Of a stretch of 64,000 bases of DNA, positions 21,949-35,471 are shown in pieces. The notes beneath the pieces are model-generated. The model had not been told where the DNA came from. It was given only the letters and a program-made list of their open reading frames with translations, and did not search any database. Numbering within the stretch: position 1 is the stretch's first letter; each line of letters starts with the position of its first letter. The stretch is taken from NCBI GenBank assembly GCA_025602905.1, contig JAHLKI010000002.1, positions 682,001 to 746,000 of the forward strand, written 5' to 3'. The stretch comes from Phlyctochytrium arcticum (taxonomy: Eukaryota > Chytridiomycota > Chytridiomycetes > Chytridiales > Chytridiaceae). Made by a program: the position numbers and the translations under genes.

Positions 21949-23755
21949 TCACCTCTTTCCCTTTCCCTTCTTTCCTCCCTCCGTAGCACCACCAGCAGCA
22001 GGTACAGGAACAGCATGCCCCGACCGCGCAATATGCTCAAACAATTTAGTCCGTGACGTAAACGGTTCCTCACACACTTGGCAAACCGTGGCCCCCGCAC
22101 TTTTTTCCTTGGCCAATGTAGCGGCTTTGCGGGATTCCCTTTGCGCGCGTTTTTCTTTAGCCGATAGCTTTTTGGTGGTGGGTTCAGTTGGTGGTGTATC
22201 GTTGGGTGGTTCTGGGGACTCAGGGGTGTCTGGGGAGAGGGTCAGGTCGGCAAAAGCTTGTGTTGGGACGGGATCTGTGGGATGGTCTTCAGAGACAAGA
22301 CCGAACCGGGCTTGTTTCCGTTTTGCCTTCTTTTTAGATGCTTTAGATTGTCGTATTGACCCCAATACATCTTCCTCATCGGATTCCTCATTGACAACTG
22401 GCTCATCCACTACTTCCTCTGTAACCTCCTGGTCAGCTGATTCAGTGGGAGGCGTGCTCGGACGGGATGCAGGGAGAGGTGACGTGGGAGCATCCACAAA
22501 TTCATCTAGATCCAGATCGGAATCGTTGAGGGAATCATTATCGTCAGCGTCGTCGTCAAATCCAAGAGTCCCATCCTCTTCCAAGAGTTCTTGGCGGAGA
22601 AGTTCGACATTTCGTTGATGCTTTTTTGATTTCTCGTGGTTTTCAAACTAGGTCAACAAGAGAGAGTAAGTAATGCGGTGATTGCGTTGGGCGAGAAGAA
22701 TACACACCTGCTTCTCACTCCGAAAGGCCTTTTCACAGGCTACACAAAACAGCTCTTCAATCTCTAGATCCTGCGCTGCCTCTACGACCGCGTCCCGTTC
22801 TCCTTCCGATACTTTGGCCCAGTCGGGTACGACATATTCCTCCGCCCGTTTGTCCCGCTCCTTCCTTCTCTCCTCTGCCCGACGCTTATTCTCCGCATCA
22901 GCCTTTTCTTTCGTCATGACTTCTTGCTTTTCCTTCCACAATTTATACCGCGGATCCCGTTTCCGGATAAATGCCGCCAAGTTACGAACTGCATCGTTGA
23001 ATTCGCGACGGGCCAAATCCCGGGCCCGCTTGTTATCCTTTTCCATTAATCGCCGCACCCGCCGATCAGGAGCATCCGACAGACGGTACTTGTCATGCCA
23101 GCGAAACGACTTTATACTCGAGAAATGAAGAAACTTGTTGTAAAAATCGCGGGGTTGGCCTTCATAGGCGTCATTCGTGTTGCCAAAGGGTGTCCGATCA
23201 TCCCACAACACATCTTCATCCTGCTCGAGTGCTTCCGAGTCCATACGTGCAGCCTCTTCCTCTTCCTCTTCGAGTCGCTTGAATAGATCTCGGTAGATGT
23301 TAAAGAAGCTCTTGCTGTTGCTATCACTGAATCCAGAGTAGCAGGATGTAGAGTAGTAGCGCATAAGGACATCCGCGGTTGTAATATCCATATGAGAAGT
23401 CGACCCTGCGGATCCCGTCGCACCGCCAATATCCGTATCCCCCCGTAATATAGCTTCCCGATGACTATCATACCTATAGAAATGCAAAAAATGATACATT
23501 CAGTCATTTGTTTATTCTGTGGAAAGAAGGCACTATAGAGTATGTCGTTTTCAAACCTGACCATGCACGTTCTTGTTCATCCGAAAGTACTTCATAGGCC
23601 TGTTGGACGTCGGCAAACTGAGAGGTGGCCTCTTCTACCCGGTCTCGATTCTTGTCGGGATGCAATTCTAGGGCCTTTTTTCGATAGGCCTTTTTGAGCT
23701 CGTCGGGGGTGGCCCGACGATCCACTCCCAGCAGATCGTAATGGCACGTTCGCAT
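21949..23755 (-). CDS. JJJ1: DnaJ/Hsp40 ribosome-biogenesis co-chaperone JJJ1/DNAJC21
   Basis: Cytosolic J-protein that, with Hsp70, recycles 60S shuttling factors. Exon 1 (from ATG 23755) is the J domain [31 protein letters not shown] with the HPD motif intact. The GTCAGG donor and CTATAG acceptor join Trp to [11 protein letters not shown]. Next come the DNAJC21 central region ([18 protein letters not shown]), a long charged coiled coil, a C2H2 finger [13 protein letters not shown]...[10 protein letters not shown] split by an intron, an acidic stretch and a last finger [23 protein letters not shown], then a Lys/Gly-rich end. Domain order matches the family from end to end. Confidence 0.9.
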
Positions 23756-23991
23756 CTTGGCATTAACGACTTTTGCTGTAGGTATTCGTCGACTTTTCGC
23801 TGTCGCAATGACTTGTTAGCGGAGCTGAGCTGCCCCACAAGTGCTGCGCAACTCTGCGGCACAGGTTTGCTGACAGCTGTCACAGAGGAATTTTGAATAG
23901 AGCGACCCAGGGTTTGAGTTTTATGGCTCTACTCTACTCTTGCTTTAGTCAAATCTTTGCTCTCAAACTAGATACATCTATCATGTCTATA

Positions 23992-25540
23992 TTATACTTC
24001 GGTAACTGTTGGGTTGTCTAACCCAAGTTTCTGCACAACAGAGTGCATTTCATCAGGGAGAGGAGCCGTAATTTCCAAATCTGCGCCTGCGCCAAACCAG
24101 TCTTTTACAATAATCGTCTTGAGATGTAGTTGTAGCGGAATGTGTTTGACGTCTTTAAAGATCCCCTGTACCTCTTGTGTTGATATCATAGGCTAGGTCA
24201 GACTGATAAGAACAGAAATGACTTACATAGAGCTTTTTACTGGAATCGCCGTACTTGTAATCTCCAATGATGGGAGACCCCATCTCGTCTGCGCAATGTA
24301 CACGCAACTGGTGTTTTCGTCCCGTTTCGGGAGACAATTCGACCAATGCGACTTGTTTCTTTATCCCCAAGACGTTGAAATGGGTTACGGCTTTGCGGAT
24401 GGGTGAATCGGTTGTGGAGTGGGTATCGAGGTCGTGCCATTCAATGGAAGTCATGCGTTCGTTGCCCGGCTGGCCTTTACGGACCAGACCCGTGACAATT
24501 GTGCCGCTTGTAGGAGGTGGAGGAGATGATGCATCGAGTTGGTTGGAATGGTAGGGTCCCGGATGAGTCAATGCCCAGTACTTTTTTATGATCCGTGGCG
24601 TGGACTTTGACACTGAGGATTCCGAGTCCTGTTCGGACTTAATCGGGTCATGTTCTGATAGCTGCGCAAACGCCTTTTGAAGCTTGCTTGCAGCGACTTT
24701 TGTACGGGCCAGAAGAAGCACGCCTGTCGTGAAGCGATCTAGTCGGTGGACCAATCGGGGTACTTCCCGGTGTTCGTACTGTAATGTCTCCAGGAGGGCA
24801 GCCAAATGGGTGTCCACCTTTGACCCGCCCTGCACAGCCAGATTATGTGGTTTGTTGATAGCAATGACATGAGCGTCCTTGTACAATACACGGGCCCGCA
24901 GTTGGTCCCCCCATTTGTCCATTTGGCCAACCCGTTCGCGTTCCAATTCCCTGCCGGCCAATTTCCGTCGTCTTTGCATCAGCACGACCACTGTATCTCC
25001 AGCATGAACAATTCCGTCAGGTGCGATATCGGCAAATCGGGCATGGGCGGACCCTTTGATGGAAACTTCATGATTGAGAATTTTGAGTCGCGCAATGTTT
25101 CGCCGGATTTGCAAATGTTTTGTCAACAACGCATCTAACCGAGTTTCGTGATCTTCGGGGGGTACAAGTATGGACTGCTGAACAACTTCAAACTTGGCCG
25201 GATCTTCCTGATCCTTGTCTGTCCCGCCCTCGACGGGTTCGGATGGGGCTACATCCTTGTTCTTGGGAGGAGCCAATTTAGCCCATCTGCGGGCGCTCGA
25301 TTTCGACATGGCCACTGGCGGATTATAGTCTCCAAAGGTTTTGTCGGTAGCGCCGGCATAGGCTCCATTATGCTTGGAATGGTGTTTGGACCGGAGAGCG
25401 GTTCGTCGATCGTGCTTGTAGCGGACTTGGTTGCATGTCGAAGCCTGAGTGCTGGGAAAGAGACAAAGGGTGGCAGCAAATAGGTTCTTTCTCCCGAGCT
25501 GGGCGATACAGCGCGCATTGTGCGCTGGTGAAGGAATCAT
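23992..25540 (-). CDS. RluA-type pseudouridine synthase, probably mitochondrial
   Basis: Exon 1 (25540-24227) begins with an Arg-rich, presequence-like leader; an S4-type RNA-binding segment (RLDALLTKHLQIRRNIARL...) comes next. The catalytic domain carries VIAINKPHNLAVQGG, the active-site LVHRLDRFTTGVLLLAR (catalytic Asp in HRLDR), KKYWAL and the closing SPETGRKHQLRVHCADEMGSPIIGDYKYG. A GTAAGT...CCTAG intron leads in phase to exon 2 (24192-23992), a C-terminal strand segment ending at 23992. It resembles RPUSD3/RPUSD4-like enzymes that modify mitochondrial rRNA or tRNA; the exact target site cannot be read from the sequence. The JJJ1 promoter lies between the two genes. Confidence 0.85.
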
Positions 25541-25649
25541 TGTGGGGTTTTGTCAAAGAGTTTCTGATTTCTGAAATTCAAAGCAGAATTCAAACTCTAC
25601 ACGCACAATGTTGGGCTATATGCCCATATCTACGGGTTTTCTCGAGCGC

Positions 25650-25735
25650 CAAAAAAAAAGAGAGGAAAAAGGGAGAGAAACAAGGGAGAAAAGAGAGAAG
25701 AGGAGAGGGAAAAGGGAGGAAGAAGGAGAGAGTTG
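25650..25735. repeat. Purine-rich (GA) tract
   Basis: Nearly pure A/G on the plus strand for about 85 bp, upstream of the divergent-facing side of the pseudouridine synthase gene. Low-complexity ORFs over it on both strands are spurious. Confidence 0.7.
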
Positions 25736-26460
25736 CAGGTCTCTCTGGGTCTCTTCTGTGTCGTTTTCTACTGCTGCTGGCGAGAGCCGGGCCGAGCCGA
25801 ACTGATGGATTTTGCAGTTCAAAATGGTGCATCTGGAGCGCAGCATGAACGGGGACGTGCAGTATTGATACAATCGAGACCATTACGCTGATAATACAAC
25901 AAAAATTCATTTTTATAGGAGGAAGGTATATACGAGTACGCCGGATGGTATAGTAGATCTCATACCTAGCCTTTGCCCCATGTCAAAAGGGTGCATATCC
26001 ATTTCGAAATCATTCGAAAATCACTCTGTAAATTCGCAATGATATGCACCTCTACGATATCCGGCTATATCCTGCTATGCCTGTGTTTGAAACTTCCACT
26101 AGCTGTATCGTCAATCAACGCAACGCGTAAGGGAAATGAGAACCTATTCGATAGAAGCAAGGCGAGGAGACATCAGTGCCTGAGTAGGAGAGCAAGTCTA
26201 CGGGTATGCCGGAATGCAGTAACAACCGGTAAATTGTCCACCATCGCGAAGGATCAAATTGGAACCTAGGATCTGAATAGCAGACAAGAAAGAAGCATTC
26301 AAATGCAGCGGACATGATGTAAATAACTAAATGCGAATGATCTTTTGGTCTGAATTTGTCCGAAGGATGGCGGTGACCCACATTAGCTGTACGCACCTAC
26401 AGGCTTGTAAACAGTGCTGAGGGTTTTAACCAATGACCATTTCCCCCGTCTTTTGCTTTT
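25736..26460. other. Intergenic, no gene seen
   Basis: Short ORFs only, none with conserved features. Confidence 0.5.
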
Positions 26461-26468
26461 GCGCATTA

Positions 26469-27850
26469 CGCTGTTGCTTGCTTTCATTTCTTTGCTCTTC
26501 CTATGATTTCCGTTCTTTGCTTCCTTGATTTCCCGTCCTTTTGTTGCAGCAATATGTCTTTTCCATTCCTTTTGTCTCTGTTTGTACTGCCCTTGTTTTA
26601 TGCCTTAATTTTTAAAGATATGCTGATTTTTTCATTCAATTCTGCTTTGTCCTTCCCATTCATTCATTTTTGTTCTTTCCGTGCTTCTTTTGAAATGCCT
26701 TGATTCTTTCGTTACTTTGTCTTGATCTTTCATGCATGTCTTCGTTTGATGATCTGTGATCTTTCATCCAGCTACGTTTCTTTGTCTAATGAAGATACCA
26801 ACAATATCATCAATTATTTCTACCGTATTTTATCTCATTTCTTCCGTTCTTGCTTTGATTTCGTTTGATTTTTTTGGAAGAAATGAGTCTTACGTTATTG
26901 CTTGCATTTCTCTGCTCTTTATTTGATTTTCGTTCTTTGCTTCCTTGATTTCCCGCCAATGTTCTCGACGCACGCGATTAGCGGATGAGTGACAACCCGT
27001 AGCTTGGGTGCCCTCTAGAACTCTGTTCGCGGTGGGCAACAGTCCGACCGGAGAGACATAAATGTATAGTACAAAGTAAGAAAAATAACCAATAAGCTAT
27101 ATGGGGATGGTGGGTGGGGAAAAAAGAATGGGTGAGAACAAGGCTGAACGCCCGATGGATGGACCGTGTGAAGAGTAGACCAACTGGCGAGTTTCCTTGG
27201 CTTGGAAGGGGACCCCGGTGGAAGAAAAGAGGCTGGGAGATTGGATATCGCGCTTGCGCAGTCAGCGCAGCGCGGGGTGTCATTAGGCCCGAAGAGGCCA
27301 AAGCGGAGGTCACGCGCGCCTGCATCGGCGGAGATCCTCAAAACCCTGTTACCGGATCATCCAAGCATCCTTACGGTATTTAATGTTGCAGCAATATTTC
27401 TTTTCTATTTCTTTTGTATCTGTTTGTTCTGCCCCTTTATTTTTATGCCTTAACTTTTCAAGATATGCTGAGTTTTTCTTTAAATTTCGCTCTATCCGTC
27501 CCATTCATTCATTTTTGTTCTTTCCGTGCTTCTTTTGAAACGTCTTGATTCTTTTGTTCACTATGTCTTGATCATTCATGCATGTCTTCGTTTTATGATC
27601 TGTGATCTTTCATTCCGTGGACTTGAGAGGGAGATAGAATCAGATCCAGCTATGTTTCTTTGTCTAATAAGATACCAACTTATTCCATCAATTATCTTCC
27701 AGTGATCTTTCATCCCGTTGACTTGAGAGGGAGATAGAATCAGATCCAGCTATGTTTCTTGGTCTAATGAAGATACCTACTTATGCCATCAAATATCTCT
27801 ATTTTATCTCATTTCTTCCTTGCTTGCTTTGATTTTTCCGCTTGATTTAT
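26469..27850. repeat. T-rich dispersed repeat, two copies, one interrupted
   Basis: A block starting at about 26469 (TTGCTTGC, GCTCTT, GTTCTTTGCTTCCTTGATTT, GTTGCAGCAATAT, TTTATGCCTTAA, AAGATATGCTGA, CATGCATGTCTTCG) recurs from about 26895 and resumes at about 27384. The second copy is split by about 425 bp of unrelated sequence. Inside the second copy a block containing GACTTGAGAGGGAGATAG and AGATCCAGCTATGTTTCTT is repeated in tandem (about 27610-27705 and 27708-27790). No coding function is seen. Confidence 0.75.
26959..27389. mobile_element. Probable insertion splitting a repeat copy
   Basis: Compared with the first copy, the second is interrupted after TTGATTTCCCGCC and resumes at GTTGCAGC. 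AATGTT occurs at both edges (26959-26964 and about 27383-27388), like a 6-bp target-site duplication. I see no terminal inverted repeats and no transposase; it could be a non-autonomous element. Confidence 0.4.
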
Positions 27851-28066
27851 TTCGTTTTTTATCTCATCTCTTCCTTTCATTGTTGGATTTTTCAAGAAAT
27901 GAGTCTTAGCGAGTCACATTTATGACTCTTTTTTTTGGATTAGTGGTGCATGCGTACTATATACACTTCGGGTTAAAACCCTCAGCATTTGACCTTTCTG
28001 TCTTGCTCACGAGGAGATCGTTCAGTATTTTAGTAGGGTGCTTTTGCTCAGTGAGAGGGTTCTGGG

Positions 28067-28667
28067 ATGGCAATCCAGCACTGCCGGTGGCGCAGTACAG
28101 CTGACCTGGCCGCTCTCGCAAACAAACATTTCGTCCTGCATGAAGATAGAGCGTCCAACCTCGCCCCCAAGGCAGCGCAGAGCGCTGACGCACCGGACAC
28201 TGGAACCCCCTCACCCCGCAAGACGACTGTTCCACTTTGGCCAGAGATGTTACGCAAAGAACCTGTAGGGGCCTCTGTCAATTATGAACTTTAGGTTGTC
28301 ATTGACTGACTTTTCAATTGATTTACTATACAGAACCAATTGGAAAAAGCGGGTTATTTATGTGCCAACCCTTTCCCCGTTCCGCCTGCCTTTTTGAACC
28401 ACCCTTTCACGGACGTCGCGGACCCCGCTCGTGTGCCACAGGACGAGGCGGACGAGGACGAAACAGATTCCGACAACGAAGACGACAGCGGATGGATGAA
28501 GTATGACCTTCCCCTTCCCTCCTCTCTCACCTTACACTCCCAAACCCTCCCCTCCCAATATTAGCTCCCGACGCGCCCACTCTGCGTTTTTCGCCAAGAT
28601 CCCGATAGTCCGACCTAATTATTTGAACATCAACCCAGACATCAACCAACTTTCAAGGGATTGTTAA
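28067..28667 (+). CDS. Unrecognised small protein, three exons
   Basis: ATG 28067 opens an exon containing ADLAALANKHFVLHEDR and PLWPEMLRKEP. A GTAGGG donor (about 28267) and a CTATACAG acceptor (about 28332) join to NQLEKAGYLCANPFPVPPAF and an acidic run ending SGWM. A GTATGA donor and an ATATTAG acceptor (about 28563) lead in phase to SRRAHSAFFAKIP and PNYLNINPDINQLSRD, stop at about 28667. Splice phases agree and the protein has conserved-looking aromatic and Pro positions, but I do not recognise the family. The 5' end is uncertain because the upstream region is repeat-rich. Confidence 0.45.
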
Positions 28668-28974
28668 TTTTGACATCCCCAAACAGTCTAACCCAAAAAC
28701 GCAGAGTGGGCGCAGTCCAGATCAGTGACCTTCTGTCCTTTATATATATATCGTCTATAGTGTCTATAATGTCTACCTAAGACATCCCCGAGACATTCAA
28801 AGATTCCCACGTTCTCACCCACAATACAGAAGGTATCACCGGCGATAAAATATTATATATTTCAAAGGTCGGCATGATTACGAAACCATTTTAACTTTAA
28901 ATGGATAAATGAATGTATTCTTGAAAGTCTTGAAAGTTGAAAGACCGCTTCGACATTTTTTCAAGCATTTCAAA

Positions 28975-29805
28975 ATGTCACTAGAAGATACCTCAGCCGA
29001 GAGAGCAGAGTCCCCCATGATTGGAGATGATTCTGAGCGCAAAGCTTTGAAGCGCAAGGATCGCTCTTCCAGTGACAAGAAAAAGAGTACCAAAAAGTCC
29101 TCAGAGAAGGGTTCAAAAGCGGAAGAATTAGTAGCAAGTCCCGAGGCTATCCCCGAGAAAAAGAAATCCAAGAAGAGCCCTAAGAAGACGGACGGAAAGA
29201 TCACAGAGTCAAAGCCAGCGGAGGCCGCTGAGGAAAAGTCTGATGAGTCGTCCAAAGTCGAATCCAAGACGCCTGAAGTTCTAGTAATTGCGGACGATTC
29301 TCAAACAGACGAAAAGTCAGAGCTCGAGAAGAAAGCCGAGCGAAAGGCCGCAAGAAAGGCGGCCAAGCGTGCCCTCAAGGCCAGCCAACAAGAGACTGCT
29401 ACTGATCCACCTGAGGAATCGCCAGTCATCAAAATTAGTAAATCCCAGAAGCGAAAGATTCGTGAATCAAAAAAGCGCCCACGAGGGTCGACGGATGAAC
29501 GGGAAGCATCAGAATCTGCCGTGCTCAAGACCTTAAATACCGTATCAAAGAATGCGAATGCCGATTCAGATTCAGATTCAGAGAATGATGCAAACGACCC
29601 CTCCGGAGACACTCCGTTGGCCAAGAAGCAAAAGATTCGCGCCGAAAAGAAAGCTCTCAAGAAGACGGCTTTGACTCGTTTGCGAGGTGATTCGGAAATG
29701 ATTCTGGACTCGAGCGACATGACTACAGTGACGAAGCCTAGTGCCAAAGAGAAGCGTCGACGTAATGCGGCCAACTATAAGCGACAACGACAAAAGTGGT
29801 TCTAG
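28975..29805 (+). CDS. Lys/Ser/Glu-rich, probably nuclear protein
   Basis: A single exon of 276 residues dominated by Lys, Ser, Glu and Ala with many KKxK clusters, for example EKKKSKKSPKK and RKAARKAAKRALK, an SDSDSDSEN acidic stretch and a basic C-terminus ending RNAANYKRQRQKWF. Composition suggests an intrinsically disordered nucleolar or chromatin-associated protein. No folded domain is visible and I do not assign a family. A further ATG lies 66 nt upstream in frame (28909); I chose the inner one because the extra residues look like translated leader. Confidence 0.6.
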   Translation: MSLEDTSAERAESPMIGDDSERKALKRKDRSSSDKKKSTKKSSEKGSKAEELVASPEAIPEKKKSKKSPKKTDGKITESKPAEAAEEKSDESSKVESKTPEVLVIADDSQTDEKSELEKKAERKAARKAAKRALKASQQETATDPPEESPVIKISKSQKRKIRESKKRPRGSTDEREASESAVLKTLNTVSKNANADSDSDSENDANDPSGDTPLAKKQKIRAEKKALKKTALTRLRGDSEMILDSSDMTTVTKPSAKEKRRRNAANYKRQRQKWF

Positions 29806-30019
29806 TCGATTTCCCCATCTCCCTCTTTCAATTTGACACCAATCTGCCATTCTGCATGCCTTATTTATTTACTTAATTATTGTTCCAAAATCTATTTCCT
29901 CGTGCCAATGGCACAAAACACGTCGCATGACTTGGTAGAAGTACAATGCCTATGGAAAGGGCAATAGTTATACGATGCAAAGGACGGTATATTTCCTCTA
30001 GCGAAGGATAGCACCATGT

Positions 30020-30975
30020 TCACTTCTTGTCGTCACCGCCCCCCATCAACAAGATCACCATAATGGGTAAGAGATAGTACCTAGTTCGGATAGTGAGTTT
30101 AGAATATGTTATGTTGAAGACTGAACACCATACCAGTATTTTTGAATGAATGACTTTTCCGGTGGTGGTTTTCCGTCTGGCGTGTTGTGATTCACAATCT
30201 CCTCAAGAACGGGCCTATAGACATAGTTAGGTCAAAGGAAAATCGTTATCATGCTCGGGTCTCGTGGCTACCTTGGCCCTGCTACGGCACGCTCTATCTG
30301 AACTTGCGTTCGGGGTGCTCGCCCAGCGCGCTGCACATGTCCGATTAGTGTGAATAAGCTGACTCTAGCATTCTTACTCACCCTACTAGAGCCATCGCAG
30401 TCGAACCCATTCACTTGGTAGTCAAAAGTCCAAACATCACCTGCATAATGCCTAAGTAAGAATGATACCGTACATTTCACAGAGATTGCAATTGCAACAA
30501 ACCTTCATCATTCAGATGCAAAGTTATGAGCTCAACAAATCCAGAAGCCTTTAGCAAACACTACGAAATTTCCGTCAGCCTTCTTCATGAGAGCAGCCTA
30601 TTACGGCCAGCCGATGCTTACTGCTGGGACGGTCTTGAATAGCTCCCCAGAAATACCAGGTCCGACCAATTTGACTTGATAAAGCACACTTTTGTCAGTG
30701 AGGCTCACATCGCTCACAAACTCAGATGTTGGAGAATCTGGTTCGTATTTCTGAGCACTCCTTTTGTTGGATGTGGGATCATAGTTGATTTGGCCTCGAC
30801 GGGTATATGTGTTGTCTTGAAGGCGGTGTAGGAGGTCAACCTATCAAAACAATCAAGATCCCGGTTGCCTGCGGCACGGATTCTTGCGAGATGAACTTAC
30901 CGTGATGGGTTCACAGGCTGCCTGGACAGCGAGCGCTACTAGAAGGAGCGCCTGTATAAGATTTATGCGATGCAT
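30020..30975 (-). CDS. EMC10: ER membrane protein complex subunit 10 (EMC10)
   Basis: Subunit of the ER membrane complex, which inserts tail-anchored and multipass proteins. About seven small exons on the minus strand: a signal peptide MHRINLIQALLLVALAVQAACEP, then VDLLHRLQD..., VSLTDKSVLYQVKLVGPGISGELFKTVPA, CLLKASGFVELITLHLNDE, GDVWTFDYQVNGFDCDG, a segment ending RAVAGPR, PVLEEIVNHNTPDGKPPPEKSFIQKYW and finally YYLLPIMVILLMGGGDD, one C-terminal membrane helix. All exon edges are GT-AG. The pattern of signal peptide, luminal beta domain and single TM is that of EMC10. Stop at 30020-30022. Confidence 0.82.
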
Positions 30976-31131
30976 CTTTGATAAATTCCGCCGCTTTGGC
31001 GTTGATTGAACGGTTGGTCAGGACTCAAATGTTGTGTTGCATGACTGTGCGAAAGCCTACTTCCATGGCAGCGAGATGGGTTCAAGTTGGCGAATTTTGG
31101 ACCAGCAAATCCCCAAAACCAAATTCACAGA

Positions 31132-32291
31132 ATGAAGCACGGCGTCAGGTTTTGGGACAAGAAGCTGGGCAGGACGGCAAAGCACCGGCGAGCACTCCTC
31201 CGGAATCTACTCTCTCAACTGGTGTACTATGAGCGGATACAGACGACAGTCGCAAAGGCAAAGTTTATGAAGAGAGCTGCCGACAAGGTTTGTTTATTGT
31301 CAGAATTCACCTAATGCCGCCTAGCTAAAATATGCTTTCCTATTTTGCAGTTGATAGATCTTGTCAAGAGTGGAGAGGAGAGCAATTTGAAGAAAGCCGA
31401 ATCGCTACTTTTTGTAAGGCCAAACCCCGGTTCATTTCCACTGGCGAGTCCCTGACTCCATCCCCCCAGGTCCCACATATAACCCTTTCGAAGCTACGAG
31501 GGCCCCTAGCTGCTAGATATGCAACACGGCATGGCGGTTACACCCGCATCTTGCTTAACGGATTTCGTGGGTTAGCCTCTGATCGCGCACCGCTCGCCGT
31601 CGTGGAGCTCGTAGATAATCCTCGGGATCTTATTCACGCCCTTGCTCGGCAGCATGTGCCTGCTACACGAAAACAACTCGATGACGTTCAGAAAAAGCTA
31701 TACCACCAGGAAGTCATTCACGTTCAGGACCCAGTGACCGGAAAGGATGCTACACTCGTGAACCTAGTCAGTCGCCATGACGTGAGTGGACGGGAAAAGA
31801 TAAAATTGATTCGTCAAGAGGCAGGAATCACCAAGATGCTGCGGAAAATGGAGCGAAGTTTACATTCATGGCCGTTAGCACGAGAAGCAGAGGCGGCCCA
31901 CATGAAGCGAGCGCAAACTGATCGGGAACGCAAACAGCAACCTATTCTGGAAAAGCTGCAAGCCCAGTTGGACGAGGCTACGGCAGACGGTGAAGGCCGT
32001 CTGGGCCGAGCATTCCGACGCTCTCTTAGAAACCACCGCTCATATGTTGGTGAAGATGGGGTTGTAAGGCGATTCACAACCGCTGCGGAGGAAGCGTTCG
32101 AGGGCTCGATGGCCCCAGCTGCTCCCAAGTTTGAGGTTGATACCGATGTGTCTTTGGCTGATGCTGCAAAGCTGATTGGGGAGGCTGAGGATGTACCAGG
32201 GTCATCGAAGGAGGAAAGCTCACCATCCGAACCACAAGTTGGCACGTTGGGCAAATTGTTTGGCAAGCTTGGTCTTGGCAGCAAAAACTAA
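31132..32291 (+). CDS. MRPL8: Mitochondrial large-subunit ribosomal protein bL17m
   Basis: Exon 1 (31132-31287) starts [39 protein letters not shown], the bL17 core that contacts 23S-type rRNA near the exit tunnel. Exon 2 (31351-31413) and exon 3 (31470-32291) follow with phase-0 introns; exon 3 begins with the end of the bL17 domain ([20 protein letters not shown]). A C-terminal extension of roughly 200 residues, basic and coiled-coil-like, is longer than bacterial L17, as usual in fungal mitoribosomes. The start is the ATG that matches the family N-terminus; an upstream frame lacks a better ATG. Confidence 0.85.
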
Positions 32292-32447
32292 ATTATAACA
32301 TACAAATTGCATCCCACCTCTGTAAATTACATCTCGCTGCTCACTCTAATATCATACTCACATCGCACCAAAGTGGAACTGTGCCGCATGTTTGGTCAGA
32401 TCTCTGGGCGAGGGGAACTCGAGCTGTATTTCCTGTGGTCCTCCATA

Positions 32448-35417
<2,970 letters not shown>

Positions 35418-35471
35418 AATGAAGAATATCTAGAGTTGACTGCATGTACAAAAAGACCAGAGAAACGAAAT

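Noticed and set aside
25590..25910. ORFs on both strands over the purine tract
   Set aside because: Low-complexity translation of a GA-rich tract, no conserved features.
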